Source: Cloacibacterium caeni_C (GTDB lineage Bacteria > Bacteroidota > Bacteroidia > Flavobacteriales > Weeksellaceae). Taken from it: a stretch of DNA of 12,536 nt. This document shows, in pieces, positions 1-6,994 of the stretch. The DNA lies in the NCBI GenBank assembly GCA_002422665.1, contig DITA01000031.1, positions 1-12,536 on the forward strand, in the 5' to 3' direction. Position 1 is the stretch's first letter, and the number at the start of each line of letters is the position of its first letter. The notes under the pieces are model-generated. The model was not told the origin of the DNA, made no database searches, and saw only the letters and a program-made list of their open reading frames with translations. The translations under genes were made by a program, and so were the position numbers.

Positions 1-231
1 TCTAATCAGGTCGCCATTTTCTATTTTTCCCGTTTTTTCTTCTCCATGCTTGTTGCATAGTTGAAAATGACAATGTTCCTTGTCTTTAACCAAGTTCCAA
101 TGCTCTACGTTGTAGAGATTTTGTTTTAAATTTTTAAAAATTTCTTTAGCATTGTTGTCGTTTTCAAGTAGAATTTCCGAAACAGAACTGCTTTTGGTTA
201 CGGTAATTTGAGGATTTTTATTTTCGTTCAT
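1..231 (-). CDS. Hypothetical protein, N-terminal part only (cut by window edge)
   Basis: An open frame reads leftward from the ATG at 231-229 to the window edge, giving 77 codons and no stop. The protein starts MNENKNPQITVTKSSSVSEI and is hydrophilic and rich in Asn, Lys and Glu. It has no signal peptide or membrane segment in the part seen. It contains two Cys residues close to His residues (EHCHFQLCNKH, about residues 52-62), but this is too little to claim a metal site. I do not recognise the family. The start lies 23 bp after the stop of the SpoIIAA-like gene on the same strand, and no terminator is visible between them, so the two are probably cotranscribed. The reading is convincing as coding because it stays open without interruption in an AT-rich region and its codon use resembles the neighbours. 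Confidence 0.7.
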   Translation of the reverse strand, partial: MNENKNPQITVTKSSSVSEILLENDNNAKEIFKNLKQNLYNVEHWNLVKDKEHCHFQLCNKHGEEKTGKIENGDLIR

Positions 232-254
232 AGCAAGAGTTTTTGATAAGGTGA

Positions 255-629
255 TTAAAGGTCAATTTGTTCAGAAGTCCATTTTACGGCTGTATCGTAA
301 TCTTTTTTATCAAATCCTTTGAACTCGCCAATCATAATTTTGCTAAAAACTTCTGTAAAATTTTGTATAGATTGCGAATCATATACAATAGCTGCTCTAT
401 GCCATTTGGTTATAGTTTTCACTCCCATCAAAGCATCTTGAAACCATGCTCCTGTAGAAAATTTCGCTAAATCCGTTTCGATGACCAACATGTAATTCAA
501 TTTATCTTTCTTTTCGATAAATTTTTCTACTTCTGGCATTACTACGTCTATAAAATCTTTTGCTGAAACTTCGTCAGTGGCTAAAAAGCCCACCATGTTA
601 TCTGGTAATTCTTTGATTCTAGTAATCAT
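255..629 (-). CDS. SpoIIAA-like (STAS/SEC14-type) small protein
   Basis: A cytosolic protein of 124 residues when started at MITRIKELPDNMVGFLATDE. The order of elements fits the SpoIIAA-like family (Pfam PF11964, formerly DUF3478): an N-terminal strand ending in a conserved LPDN-x-VGF type turn, an acidic 'EVSAKDF' helix start, a central hydrophobic strand (YMLVIET), an F-T/S-G-AWFQDA segment, a W/H-R-AA-I-VYD strand, and a C-terminal FKGFDKKDYDTAVKW element. Members are small one-domain proteins of about 120 residues. No enzyme activity is established, and lipid or ligand binding is a guess from the fold. The frame is open 15 codons further upstream, to an ATG at 674. I prefer 629 because family homology begins there and the extra 15 codons overlap a perfect inverted repeat (650-671). 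The gene is divergent from prmC and upstream of the unknown gene at the left edge. Confidence 0.75.
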   Translation of the reverse strand: MITRIKELPDNMVGFLATDEVSAKDFIDVVMPEVEKFIEKKDKLNYMLVIETDLAKFSTGAWFQDALMGVKTITKWHRAAIVYDSQSIQNFTEVFSKIMIGEFKGFDKKDYDTAVKWTSEQIDL

Positions 630-649
630 TACTTTTATTTTTTGGCAAA

Positions 650-671
650 TTTCAGAGTTTAAGCTCTGAAA
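650..671. repeat. Perfect 8-bp inverted repeat upstream of SpoIIAA-like gene
   Basis: TTTCAGAG (650-657) and CTCTGAAA (664-671) form a perfect 8-bp inverted repeat with a 6-base spacer (TTTAAG). It lies just upstream of the preferred start at 629 of the minus-strand SpoIIAA-like gene. On the minus strand its inner arm overlaps GAAATTTG (653-646), a one-mismatch version of the TAnnTTTG element. It could be an operator or an mRNA hairpin. Neither strand has a following T-run of the kind expected for a terminator. Confidence 0.45.
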
Positions 672-701
672 CATATTACAGAATATTTAGGATAATTTAT
701 A

Positions 702-709
702 TAATTTTG
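702..709 (+). promoter_or_regulatory. Candidate Bacteroidota -7 element for prmC
   Basis: TAATTTTG matches the Bacteroidota -7 consensus TAnnTTTG exactly. It ends only four bases before the ATG at 714, so transcription would begin at or next to the start codon and give a leaderless or nearly leaderless mRNA. No clear TTG (-33) box is seen 17-23 bases upstream, which keeps the call tentative. Confidence 0.45.
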
Positions 710-713
710 TAAA

Positions 714-1526
714 ATGCAATTTCAAGATTATTTTCCCTCGTTTTCTGAAGCTTTAGCGACTATTTATTCCAAAGAGGAAAGCAGAATTCTTTACCGGTAT
801 TTTTTAGAAGATTTTCAAGAAAGAAAAGTAGAAAATCTGGCTTCGGAATTTGAAAAAGTAACTGAAGAACTCAAAAAAGGAAAACCATATCAACAGATTT
901 TGGGATATACAGAATTTTATGGAAATAGATTTTTTGTAGATGAAAACGTTTTAATTCCTCGTCCTGAAACAGAAGAATTGCTAGAATTGGCCATTAATAA
1001 GATTCGAGATTCGAGATTCGAGATTCGAGATTTTAAAATTCTTGACATCGGAACAGGAAGCGGAATTATCCCAATTACTTTGAAAAAACATTTCCCAGAT
1101 GCAGAAATTTCAGCAATCGATATTTCTGAAAAAGCACTTGAAATTGCTCGAAAAAACGCAGACTTTCATCAAACTGAAATTAACTTTATTCAAGCAGATT
1201 ACCTGAATACAGATTTGACCGAAAATTATGATGTTATCATCTCAAATCCTCCTTACATCGGCATTGATGAAAACATAGAAATCGAAGATTCTGTAAAAGG
1301 TTTTGAGCCCAATATTGCACTATTCTCACCAACTCAAGATGCGCTTATTTTCTACCGAAAAATAGCAAAAGACTGTGAAAATCATCTCAATGAAAACGGT
1401 TTATTTTTCCTTGAAATCAATCAAAAATTAGGAAATGAAACCTTAGAACTGTTCAAAAATTTCTCAGAAAGCAAATTGGTAAAAGATTTATCTGGCAATG
1501 ATAGATTTGTGATGGGAAGAAAGTAA
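714..1526 (+). CDS. prmC: Peptide chain release factor N5-glutamine methyltransferase PrmC
   Basis: PrmC (HemK) uses S-adenosylmethionine to methylate the glutamine of the GGQ motif in release factors RF1 and RF2, which speeds peptide release at stop codons. It acts in the cytosol. The 270-residue length is normal for the family. A helical N-terminal domain (about 1-75) is followed by the family signature IPRPETEELL (81-90), the SAM-binding motif I DIGTGSG (111-117), an acidic strand end AIDIS (134-138), and the catalytic NPPY (178-181), which holds the substrate glutamine. The ATG at 714 is the natural start and puts the N-terminal domain at full length. Residues about 96-107 (KIRDSRFEIRDF), between the two domains, are encoded by a tandem GATTCGA repeat. 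The gene is divergent from the SpoIIAA-like gene and convergent with the rhomboid gene. Identification is firm. Confidence 0.96.
   Translation: MQFQDYFPSFSEALATIYSKEESRILYRYFLEDFQERKVENLASEFEKVTEELKKGKPYQQILGYTEFYGNRFFVDENVLIPRPETEELLELAINKIRDSRFEIRDFKILDIGTGSGIIPITLKKHFPDAEISAIDISEKALEIARKNADFHQTEINFIQADYLNTDLTENYDVIISNPPYIGIDENIEIEDSVKGFEPNIALFSPTQDALIFYRKIAKDCENHLNENGLFFLEINQKLGNETLELFKNFSESKLVKDLSGNDRFVMGRK
1001..1032 (+). repeat. Heptanucleotide tandem repeat (GATTCGA)x4 inside prmC
   Basis: Four perfect head-to-tail copies of the 7-bp unit GATTCGA occupy 1001-1028, followed by a partial copy GATT (1029-1032). The repeat is read through in frame as part of IRDSRFEIRDFK, in the linker between the PrmC N-terminal domain and the methyltransferase fold. 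Because 7 is not a multiple of 3, gain or loss of one unit would shift the frame. Only changes of three units (21 bp, seven codons) keep it. Confidence 0.95.
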
Positions 1527-1534
1527 TTTCTCTC

Positions 1535-1561
1535 GCTGATTAAGCAAATTTTGCAGATTAT
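1535..1561. repeat. Degenerate 9-bp tandem repeat downstream of prmC
   Basis: Three imperfect 9-bp units stand in tandem: GCTGATTAA (1535-1543), GCAAATTTT (1544-1552) and GCAGATTAT (1553-1561). They lie between the prmC stop and the terminator hairpin. They look like a decayed short intergenic repeat. The case rests on three degenerate units, so confidence is modest. Confidence 0.35.
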
Positions 1562-1572
1562 TTATAATAAAA

Positions 1573-1594
1573 AAGTCGGACTAAAATCCGACTT
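1573..1594. terminator. Bidirectional terminator between prmC and rhomboid gene
   Basis: AAGTCGGA (1573-1580) and TCCGACTT (1587-1594) form a perfect 8-bp stem with a CTAAAA loop. The plus strand continues into T-rich sequence (ACTATTTTTAATTTTT) and the minus strand into TTTTATTATAAA. The hairpin sits between two convergent genes, 46 bp after the prmC stop and 33 bp after the rhomboid stop, so it probably serves both as an intrinsic terminator. Confidence 0.8.
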
Positions 1595-1627
1595 ACTATT
1601 TTTAATTTTTGAATTCTTTATTATAAA

Positions 1628-2269
1628 CTACCCAATTTTCTTCTTCACAAAAACTTGGTAACTCATGTAAATCAAAGGAAGTGACATCACAAGCAAATAA
1701 ACTGCATTATTCATGGCAATTTCTGGTTGAATCGCTACCGCATAAATCAAGCCAAAAGCAGCACCACCTAAATGTGCAGCGTGACCAATATTATCATGTG
1801 GTCTTGGATTAAGCATCATGTAAACGGAATACCCGAAATATAAGGCTCCAAAAATATAACCCGGCAAGAAATTCACTTCAATTTCGTTAGGCGCATAAGC
1901 TACTGCTGCAAATAAAATTCCAGAAACGCCACCACTCGCTCCAATTGCCGAATACCAACTTTGTCTTTTATACAAATACAAAGAAAATAAATTCCCAATA
2001 ACAATTGAGCCTAAATATACCAACAAAAATCCTGAAATACCATATACATATAAAACGATTGGTGCAAAGAAATAGAGCGTCAACATATTAAAAAACAAAT
2101 GTCCCCAATCTGCATGAAGAAATCCTGCAGAAAGCAGTCTGATGTATTCTTTTCTGAATTGTATCGCCGAAACATTGAACTTATACTTTTCAAAAAGTTG
2201 AATATTTTGGAATCCCATAATACTGATGACTACAGTAATGGCAATGATTATTAATAATATTGGATGCAT
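1628..2269 (-). CDS. Rhomboid family intramembrane serine protease
   Basis: A 213-residue polytopic inner-membrane protein of the rhomboid family (S54), which cleaves transmembrane substrates inside the bilayer. The catalytic serine is in GASGG (S112) and the histidine in AHLGG (H166). The TM2 signature H-x-x-x-N is present (H57, N61), which supports the oxyanion region. About six hydrophobic segments are visible: residues 3-19, 53-78, 80-99, 107-125, 134-152 and 165-180, with a further one at 188-205. This fits the compact six- or seven-helix bacterial form without extra domains. The start at 2269 places the first hydrophobic segment at the N-terminus. It lies only 10 bp after the parC stop on the same strand and is probably cotranscribed with parE-parC. 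The substrate is unknown, and the neighbourhood does not suggest one. The serine-histidine dyad appears intact, so it is likely active. Confidence 0.92.
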   Translation of the reverse strand: MHPILLIIIAITVVISIMGFQNIQLFEKYKFNVSAIQFRKEYIRLLSAGFLHADWGHLFFNMLTLYFFAPIVLYVYGISGFLLVYLGSIVIGNLFSLYLYKRQSWYSAIGASGGVSGILFAAVAYAPNEIEVNFLPGYIFGALYFGYSVYMMLNPRPHDNIGHAAHLGGAAFGLIYAVAIQPEIAMNNAVYLLVMSLPLIYMSYQVFVKKKIG

Positions 2270-2279
2270 GCTTTTTTAA

Positions 2280-4880
2280 TTATTCATTATTTTCATCAAT
2301 GGAGAATAAATCTCCGATTTGACCTTCTTCTGGAATTTCATTAATATCAGAATCAGCATCAATCTCTTCATTGGCAGATTCTTCTGCTTCTTGCTCTTCT
2401 TCCAAAGGTTCTGGAATAGTGATGTTAATAGATTTTACTTTTTCTTTGATAAACTGATTTCCGATAGCTTTAATACCTTTCACTGCGATAAATTCATCAA
2501 TATTGATGATTTCTGGCTCTTTTTCTTTGCCTGATTTATCTTTCGGGAAGATAATTTCAGCAGTACAACCATCAGAAGTTCCCACAAATTCTACGAAAGA
2601 TTTCGGATGTTCACTTGGCATAAATTGCTGAACATTCGTTGTATTTTCCAGCAAGAAACGTTTGATGAAATAGATTCCTTTTTCGCCATCAAAATAGATA
2701 CACGTAATCGGCTGTTCTGGCTTCCATTTTTCGAGAATTAAATATTCATCATCAAAACGATTGAGCAAGTCAAAAGTCACCAATTTGGCTTCACCATTTT
2801 GATTTATGGTTAATATCTTATCATCTCCTTTGAAACTGCCTAATAATGTACCTCTTCCGTCTGCATTCAGTCTACGAACCGTATCATCAAACCAAATTTT
2901 TCTAGGAGCCAAAGTAGAAACGCCTTCTTCTTTTAAATCGACTTTCTTCACTGCATATTTGGTTACGAGATTTCCTCTGGAATCTCTTCCTTTAATCGCC
3001 AATTCTGAGAAATCAATCTCAATTTTATTTTTTCTAACTCTAGAATTTGGTTTTAGTAAAACAGTTACCGTTTCTGCTTCACCATTTGGATTGGCAGAGA
3101 AATACAACATTTCTGAACCTTTTTTATCCGAAGCCAATTTATAGTCTGTATTTCTGGTAACACCTGTTACAGAAAAACGTTTCATGTAGTAAGGACCTTC
3201 TTTTCCTTCACGATAAATCATATTGTAAACAGTACGTTTGTCTCCTTTTTTGAAAACGCCAACGTGTACAATATTTTTTCCGATGAAAGTTTTGGCTTCT
3301 ACTTTTACCACTTTCATGGTTCCGTCTTTTTGGAAAGTGATGATGTCATCAATATCAGAACAATCAAAAACGTATTCGTCTTTTTTAAGCGAAGTTCCTA
3401 TGAAACCTTCTTCTCTATTCACATAGAATTTTTCGTTGGCCAAAACAACTTTGGTCGCATCAATATTATCAAAAACTCTAAGTTCTGTTTTACGTTCTTT
3501 GTCTTTTCCGTATTTTTTCTGAATATTGGTAAAATAATCGATGGCATAAGCAATGAGATTCGCTAAGTGATGTTTCACCTGTTCCATTTTACCTTCTAGA
3601 GCGAGGATATTTTCTTCGGCTTTATCTCTGTCATAACGAGAAATTCTCATGAAAGGAAGTTCCGTCAACTTGATGATATCTTCTACCGTAACTGCTCTCA
3701 TTAGCTTTTTAATGAAAGGTTTCAGCGCTTTATCAATCGCTTCATAGACTTCTTCTTTTGAATTTTTACCTTTAATTTCTTGGTAAATTTCATTCTCAAT
3801 GAAGATTCTCTCTAAACTTGCAAAATGCCACTTTTCTTCGAGTTCGTGGAGTTCTATTTCTAATTCTTTTTTGAGCAAAGAAACAGTGTGGTCAGTATTT
3901 CTTCTGAGAATTTCAGAAACCGAAAGAAACTCTGGTTTATCGCCTACAATAACACACGCATTCGGCGAAATAGAAACTTCGCAATCGGTGAAAGCATATA
4001 ACGCATCAATGGTTTTATCTGGCGAAACGTCATTGGCTAAATGAATATTAATTTCTACCTTATCAGAAGTATTGTCTTCAATTTTTTTGATTTTGATTTT
4101 CCCTTTTTCGTTGGCTTTGATTACAGAATCAATTAAATCACCCGTATTTTTAGAAAACGGAAGTTCGGTAATGCAAAGGGTATTTTTATCTTTTTGAATA
4201 ATTCTGGCTCTAGTACGGAGTTTTCCGCCACGTTGACCATCATTATAATTGCTTACATCTAATAAACCTCCCGTTTGAAAATCTGGATAGAGTTCAAATT
4301 TTTTACCTTTCAAATAAGCAACAGAAGCACTCAACAATTCATTAAAATTATGAGGCATAATTTTGGTAGAAAGTCCTACCCCAATTCCTTCTACACCTTG
4401 AGCTAATAGCAAAGGAAATTTTACAGGTAAATCAATCGGTTCATTATTTCTACCATCATAAGATTTGCTCCATTCCGTAGTTTTCGGGTTGAAAACCACT
4501 TCCAAAGCAAAAGGAGTTAATCTTGCTTCAATATATCTGGCTGCCGCTGCAGAATCTCCTGTATAGACATTTCCCCAGTTTCCTTGGGTATCAATGAGCA
4601 ATTCTTTTTGGCCAATTTGCACCATCGCATCCGTAATAGAAGCATCACCATGAGGATGATATTTCATGGTATTTCCTACAATATTGGCAACTTTATTATA
4701 TCTACCGTCTTCTAATTCACGCATAGAATGCATAATTCTACGCTGTACTGGCTTAAAACCATCAAAAATAGACGGAATGGCTCTGTCTAAAATTACGTAG
4801 GAAGCGTAATCTAGAAACCAATCTTTGTATAAACCTGATACTTTTTTTAAGGATTCTTCCTTGTGCTCGTGTCCTTCCAT
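2280..4880 (-). CDS. parC: DNA topoisomerase IV subunit A (ParC)
   Basis: The 866-residue breakage-reunion subunit of topoisomerase IV, which with ParE decatenates daughter chromosomes and relaxes supercoils using ATP. The N-terminal winged-helix region carries the start signature GFKPVQRRIMHSM (41-53), then KYHPHGDASITDAMV (73-87), and the catalytic tyrosine in AAARYIEARLT (Y116, preceded by R115). A coiled-coil tower region follows around 340-470, then a beta-pinwheel-like C-terminal domain (about 490-810) and an acidic tail rich in Glu and Asp (about 822-866). No canonical GyrA box (QRRGGRG) is seen in the C-terminal domain. That absence, plus pairing with a ParE-type gene, favours ParC over GyrA. 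The residue matching E. coli GyrA Ser83 is Ala80, and the nearby acidic residue is Asp84. It starts 64 bp after the parE stop, with no terminator between, so an operon with parE is likely. Confidence 0.93.
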   Translation of the reverse strand: MEGHEHKEESLKKVSGLYKDWFLDYASYVILDRAIPSIFDGFKPVQRRIMHSMRELEDGRYNKVANIVGNTMKYHPHGDASITDAMVQIGQKELLIDTQGNWGNVYTGDSAAAARYIEARLTPFALEVVFNPKTTEWSKSYDGRNNEPIDLPVKFPLLLAQGVEGIGVGLSTKIMPHNFNELLSASVAYLKGKKFELYPDFQTGGLLDVSNYNDGQRGGKLRTRARIIQKDKNTLCITELPFSKNTGDLIDSVIKANEKGKIKIKKIEDNTSDKVEINIHLANDVSPDKTIDALYAFTDCEVSISPNACVIVGDKPEFLSVSEILRRNTDHTVSLLKKELEIELHELEEKWHFASLERIFIENEIYQEIKGKNSKEEVYEAIDKALKPFIKKLMRAVTVEDIIKLTELPFMRISRYDRDKAEENILALEGKMEQVKHHLANLIAYAIDYFTNIQKKYGKDKERKTELRVFDNIDATKVVLANEKFYVNREEGFIGTSLKKDEYVFDCSDIDDIITFQKDGTMKVVKVEAKTFIGKNIVHVGVFKKGDKRTVYNMIYREGKEGPYYMKRFSVTGVTRNTDYKLASDKKGSEMLYFSANPNGEAETVTVLLKPNSRVRKNKIEIDFSELAIKGRDSRGNLVTKYAVKKVDLKEEGVSTLAPRKIWFDDTVRRLNADGRGTLLGSFKGDDKILTINQNGEAKLVTFDLLNRFDDEYLILEKWKPEQPITCIYFDGEKGIYFIKRFLLENTTNVQQFMPSEHPKSFVEFVGTSDGCTAEIIFPKDKSGKEKEPEIINIDEFIAVKGIKAIGNQFIKEKVKSINITIPEPLEEEQEAEESANEEIDADSDINEIPEEGQIGDLFSIDENNE

Positions 4881-4944
4881 TATTAACCTTGCGTTTTACC
4901 TTCTTTGTTTGCTTTTTTCAAATATTTCCAATTCTTAGAAACAA

Positions 4945-6822
4945 TTATGCGTCGTTCAGAACCTCTTTTTTATCAATATCTGGGTCTTCTACCACTAAGT
5001 TTTCTAAAATGAAAGTTTGTCTGTCTGGAGTGTTTTTCCCCATGTAAAACTCTAATAAATCATTAATAGTGCTGTCTTTACCAATGACTACTGGTTCTAG
5101 ACGAATATCTTTCCCTATGAAATGTTTAAATTCATCAGGTGAAATTTCTCCCAAACCTTTGAAACGGGTGATTTCTGGATTTTTGCCTAATTCGTTAAGT
5201 GCTTTCAAACGTTCTTCTTCAGAATAGCAATATCTGGTTTCTTTTTTATTTCTCACTCTGAAAAGTGGCGTTTGCAAAATGTACAAATGTCCATTTTTAA
5301 TTAAATCAGGGAAAAATTGTAAGAAAAACGTAATCATCAACAATCGAATGTGCATTCCGTCTACATCGGCATCGGTAGCAATGATAACATGATTATAACG
5401 CAAATCCTCTAAACTATTTTCAATATTTAGTGCAGCTTGAAGAAGGTTAAATTCCTCATTCTCATACACAATTTTCTTGGTCAAACCATAGCAGTTCAAA
5501 GGTTTCCCTTTCAATGAAAACACCGCTTGAGTTTCTACGTCTCTTGATTTGGTAATAGAACCAGAAGCAGAGTCTCCCTCGGTAATGAAAATCATGGTTT
5601 CAGATTTTCTAGACGCTTTTTGGTCATTGTAGTGTTGTCTACAATCTCTCAATTTTTTATTGTGAAGCGAAACTTTTTTCGCTCTTTCTCTCGCCAGTTT
5701 CTGAATTCCCGAAAGTTCTTTTCTTTCTCTTTCAGAAATGATGATTTTTCTTAAAATTGCTTCGGCAACTTCTGGATTTTTGTGTAAAAAATTATCGAGT
5801 TTATTTTTTAAGAAATCAATAATAAAAGTTCTTACAGAAGGACCATTTGGGCCGATATCATTAGAACCGAGTTTGGTTTTAGTTTGAGATTCAAAAACAG
5901 GTTCCTCTACATTAATCGAAATAGCGGCAATAATAGATTTTCTAATATCTGCTGCTTCAAAATTTTTATTGAAAAATTCTCTTATCGTTTTTACATACGC
6001 TTCACGGAAAGCATTAAGATGCGTTCCACCTTGTGTAGTGTTTTGTCCGTTTACGAAAGAGAAATAAGTTTCAGTTTGTGATTTATCAGAATGGGTAATC
6101 GCGAGTTCTATGTCTTCATCATTCAAGTGAACAATTGGATACAGAATTTCGCCTTCTAACTCTTCTTCCAACAGGTCTTTTAATCCGTTTTCAGAGTAAT
6201 ACGTTTCTCCGTTAAAGATAATTTTAAGCCCCGGATTCAGATAAGCATAATTGCGAAGCATTCTTTCGATATACTCCTTTCTGAATTTAAAATGCGTGAA
6301 AATACTGTAATCAGGAATGAAAGAAATTTCGGTTCCGTTTCTGTCTGAAGTATCGGTTTCAGGATGGTTTTCGGTGATGTTTCCTTTAGAAAACTCTGCC
6401 ACTTTCATTTTCCCGTCTCGGAACGAACGCACTTTAAAATATTCAGAAAGCGCATTCACCGCTTTGGTACCCACACCATTAAGACCTACAGATTTTTTGA
6501 AAGCTTTAGAGTCATATTTACCACCCGTATTCATTTTAGAAACCGCATCTACTACTTTTCCTAAAGGAATACCACGACCAAAATCTCTGATGGTTACTTT
6601 GCCTTCATCTAATTTAATTTCGATTCTTTTTCCAGATTTCATACGGAATTCATCGATAGAGTTATCAATGATTTCCTTTAACAAAATATAAATCCCATCA
6701 TCTGCAGAAGAACCGTCTCCTAGTTTCCCAATATACATACCAGGACGAAGACGAATGTGTTCCTGCCAATCGAGCGTTCGTATGTTTTCTTCTGAATAAT
6801 TTACCTGTAGATTCTCACTCAT
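4945..6822 (-). CDS. parE: DNA topoisomerase IV subunit B (ParE)
   Basis: The 625-residue ATPase subunit that works with ParC. The GHKL ATP-binding fold is complete: RPGMYIG (26-32), the catalytic-base helix KEIIDNSIDE (49-58) with E50 and N54, DFGRGIP (80-86) and the GLNGVGTKAVNAL lid (113-125). The transducer domain has QTKTKL (313-318) with its ATP-contacting lysine. The TOPRIM domain has EGDSA (415-419) and DADVDG (484-489), which bind the magnesium ions of the cleavage site. The C-terminal ITRFKGLGE (551-559) matches the family end. Length is typical of ParE and lacks the insert found in some proteobacterial GyrB proteins. An AGGA sequence stands five bases before the ATG, an unusual Shine-Dalgarno-like site for this phylum. 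The gene is first in a likely parE-parC-rhomboid operon and divergent from the DsbA-family gene. Confidence 0.93.
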   Translation of the reverse strand: MSENLQVNYSEENIRTLDWQEHIRLRPGMYIGKLGDGSSADDGIYILLKEIIDNSIDEFRMKSGKRIEIKLDEGKVTIRDFGRGIPLGKVVDAVSKMNTGGKYDSKAFKKSVGLNGVGTKAVNALSEYFKVRSFRDGKMKVAEFSKGNITENHPETDTSDRNGTEISFIPDYSIFTHFKFRKEYIERMLRNYAYLNPGLKIIFNGETYYSENGLKDLLEEELEGEILYPIVHLNDEDIELAITHSDKSQTETYFSFVNGQNTTQGGTHLNAFREAYVKTIREFFNKNFEAADIRKSIIAAISINVEEPVFESQTKTKLGSNDIGPNGPSVRTFIIDFLKNKLDNFLHKNPEVAEAILRKIIISERERKELSGIQKLARERAKKVSLHNKKLRDCRQHYNDQKASRKSETMIFITEGDSASGSITKSRDVETQAVFSLKGKPLNCYGLTKKIVYENEEFNLLQAALNIENSLEDLRYNHVIIATDADVDGMHIRLLMITFFLQFFPDLIKNGHLYILQTPLFRVRNKKETRYCYSEEERLKALNELGKNPEITRFKGLGEISPDEFKHFIGKDIRLEPVVIGKDSTINDLLEFYMGKNTPDRQTFILENLVVEDPDIDKKEVLNDA

Positions 6823-6869
6823 ATATTTCCTGCTTTACCGCGTGAAAGTTAATTAAAACCAATAACTCA

Positions 6870-6877
6870 CAAATTTA
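6870..6877 (-). promoter_or_regulatory. Candidate -7 element for parE operon
   Basis: On the minus strand this reads TAAATTTG, an exact match to TAnnTTTG. It lies 47 bp before the parE ATG, which would give a leader of about 40 bases. No TTG box is evident at the expected distance upstream. Confidence 0.45.
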
Positions 6878-6967
6878 ACGAAACTAAATTTATGGAAGAA
6901 ATTTTGTGGAAAAGTTTTTTTTAGCGAGAATTTATCATACATCAATGCAATAGCATTTAAACTAAAC

Positions 6968-6975
6968 TATATTTG
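6968..6975 (+). promoter_or_regulatory. Candidate -7 element for DsbA-family gene
   Basis: TATATTTG matches TAnnTTTG exactly and ends 19 bases before the ATG at 6995, predicting a short A-rich leader (AAATTAAAAATATC directly before the start). A TTG box 17-23 bases upstream is not seen. Together with 6870-6877 on the other strand it makes a divergent promoter region in the 172-bp gap between parE and this gene. Confidence 0.5.
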
Positions 6976-6994
6976 TACTCAAATTAAAAATATC

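Noticed and set aside
630..674. Longer start of the SpoIIAA-like gene (139 residues)
   Set aside because: Family similarity begins at MITRIKELPDN (629) and the extra codons lie over an inverted repeat. Not excluded, but less likely.
1544..1554. GCAAATTTTGC palindrome after prmC
   Set aside because: Short, A/T-rich and inside the degenerate 9-bp repeat; the hairpin at 1573-1594 is the better terminator.
2319..4044. Several plus-strand open frames within parC
   Set aside because: They are antisense shadows of a well-supported gene, with compositions (Phe-, Ser-rich) typical of reversed AT-rich coding sequence.
4221..4235. QRGGK in ParC as a GyrA box, which would make this GyrA
   Set aside because: It lies at residues 216-220 in the N-terminal half, whereas the GyrA box is in the C-terminal pinwheel. 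No QRRGGRG-like motif is seen there, and the ParE-type neighbour also favours ParC.
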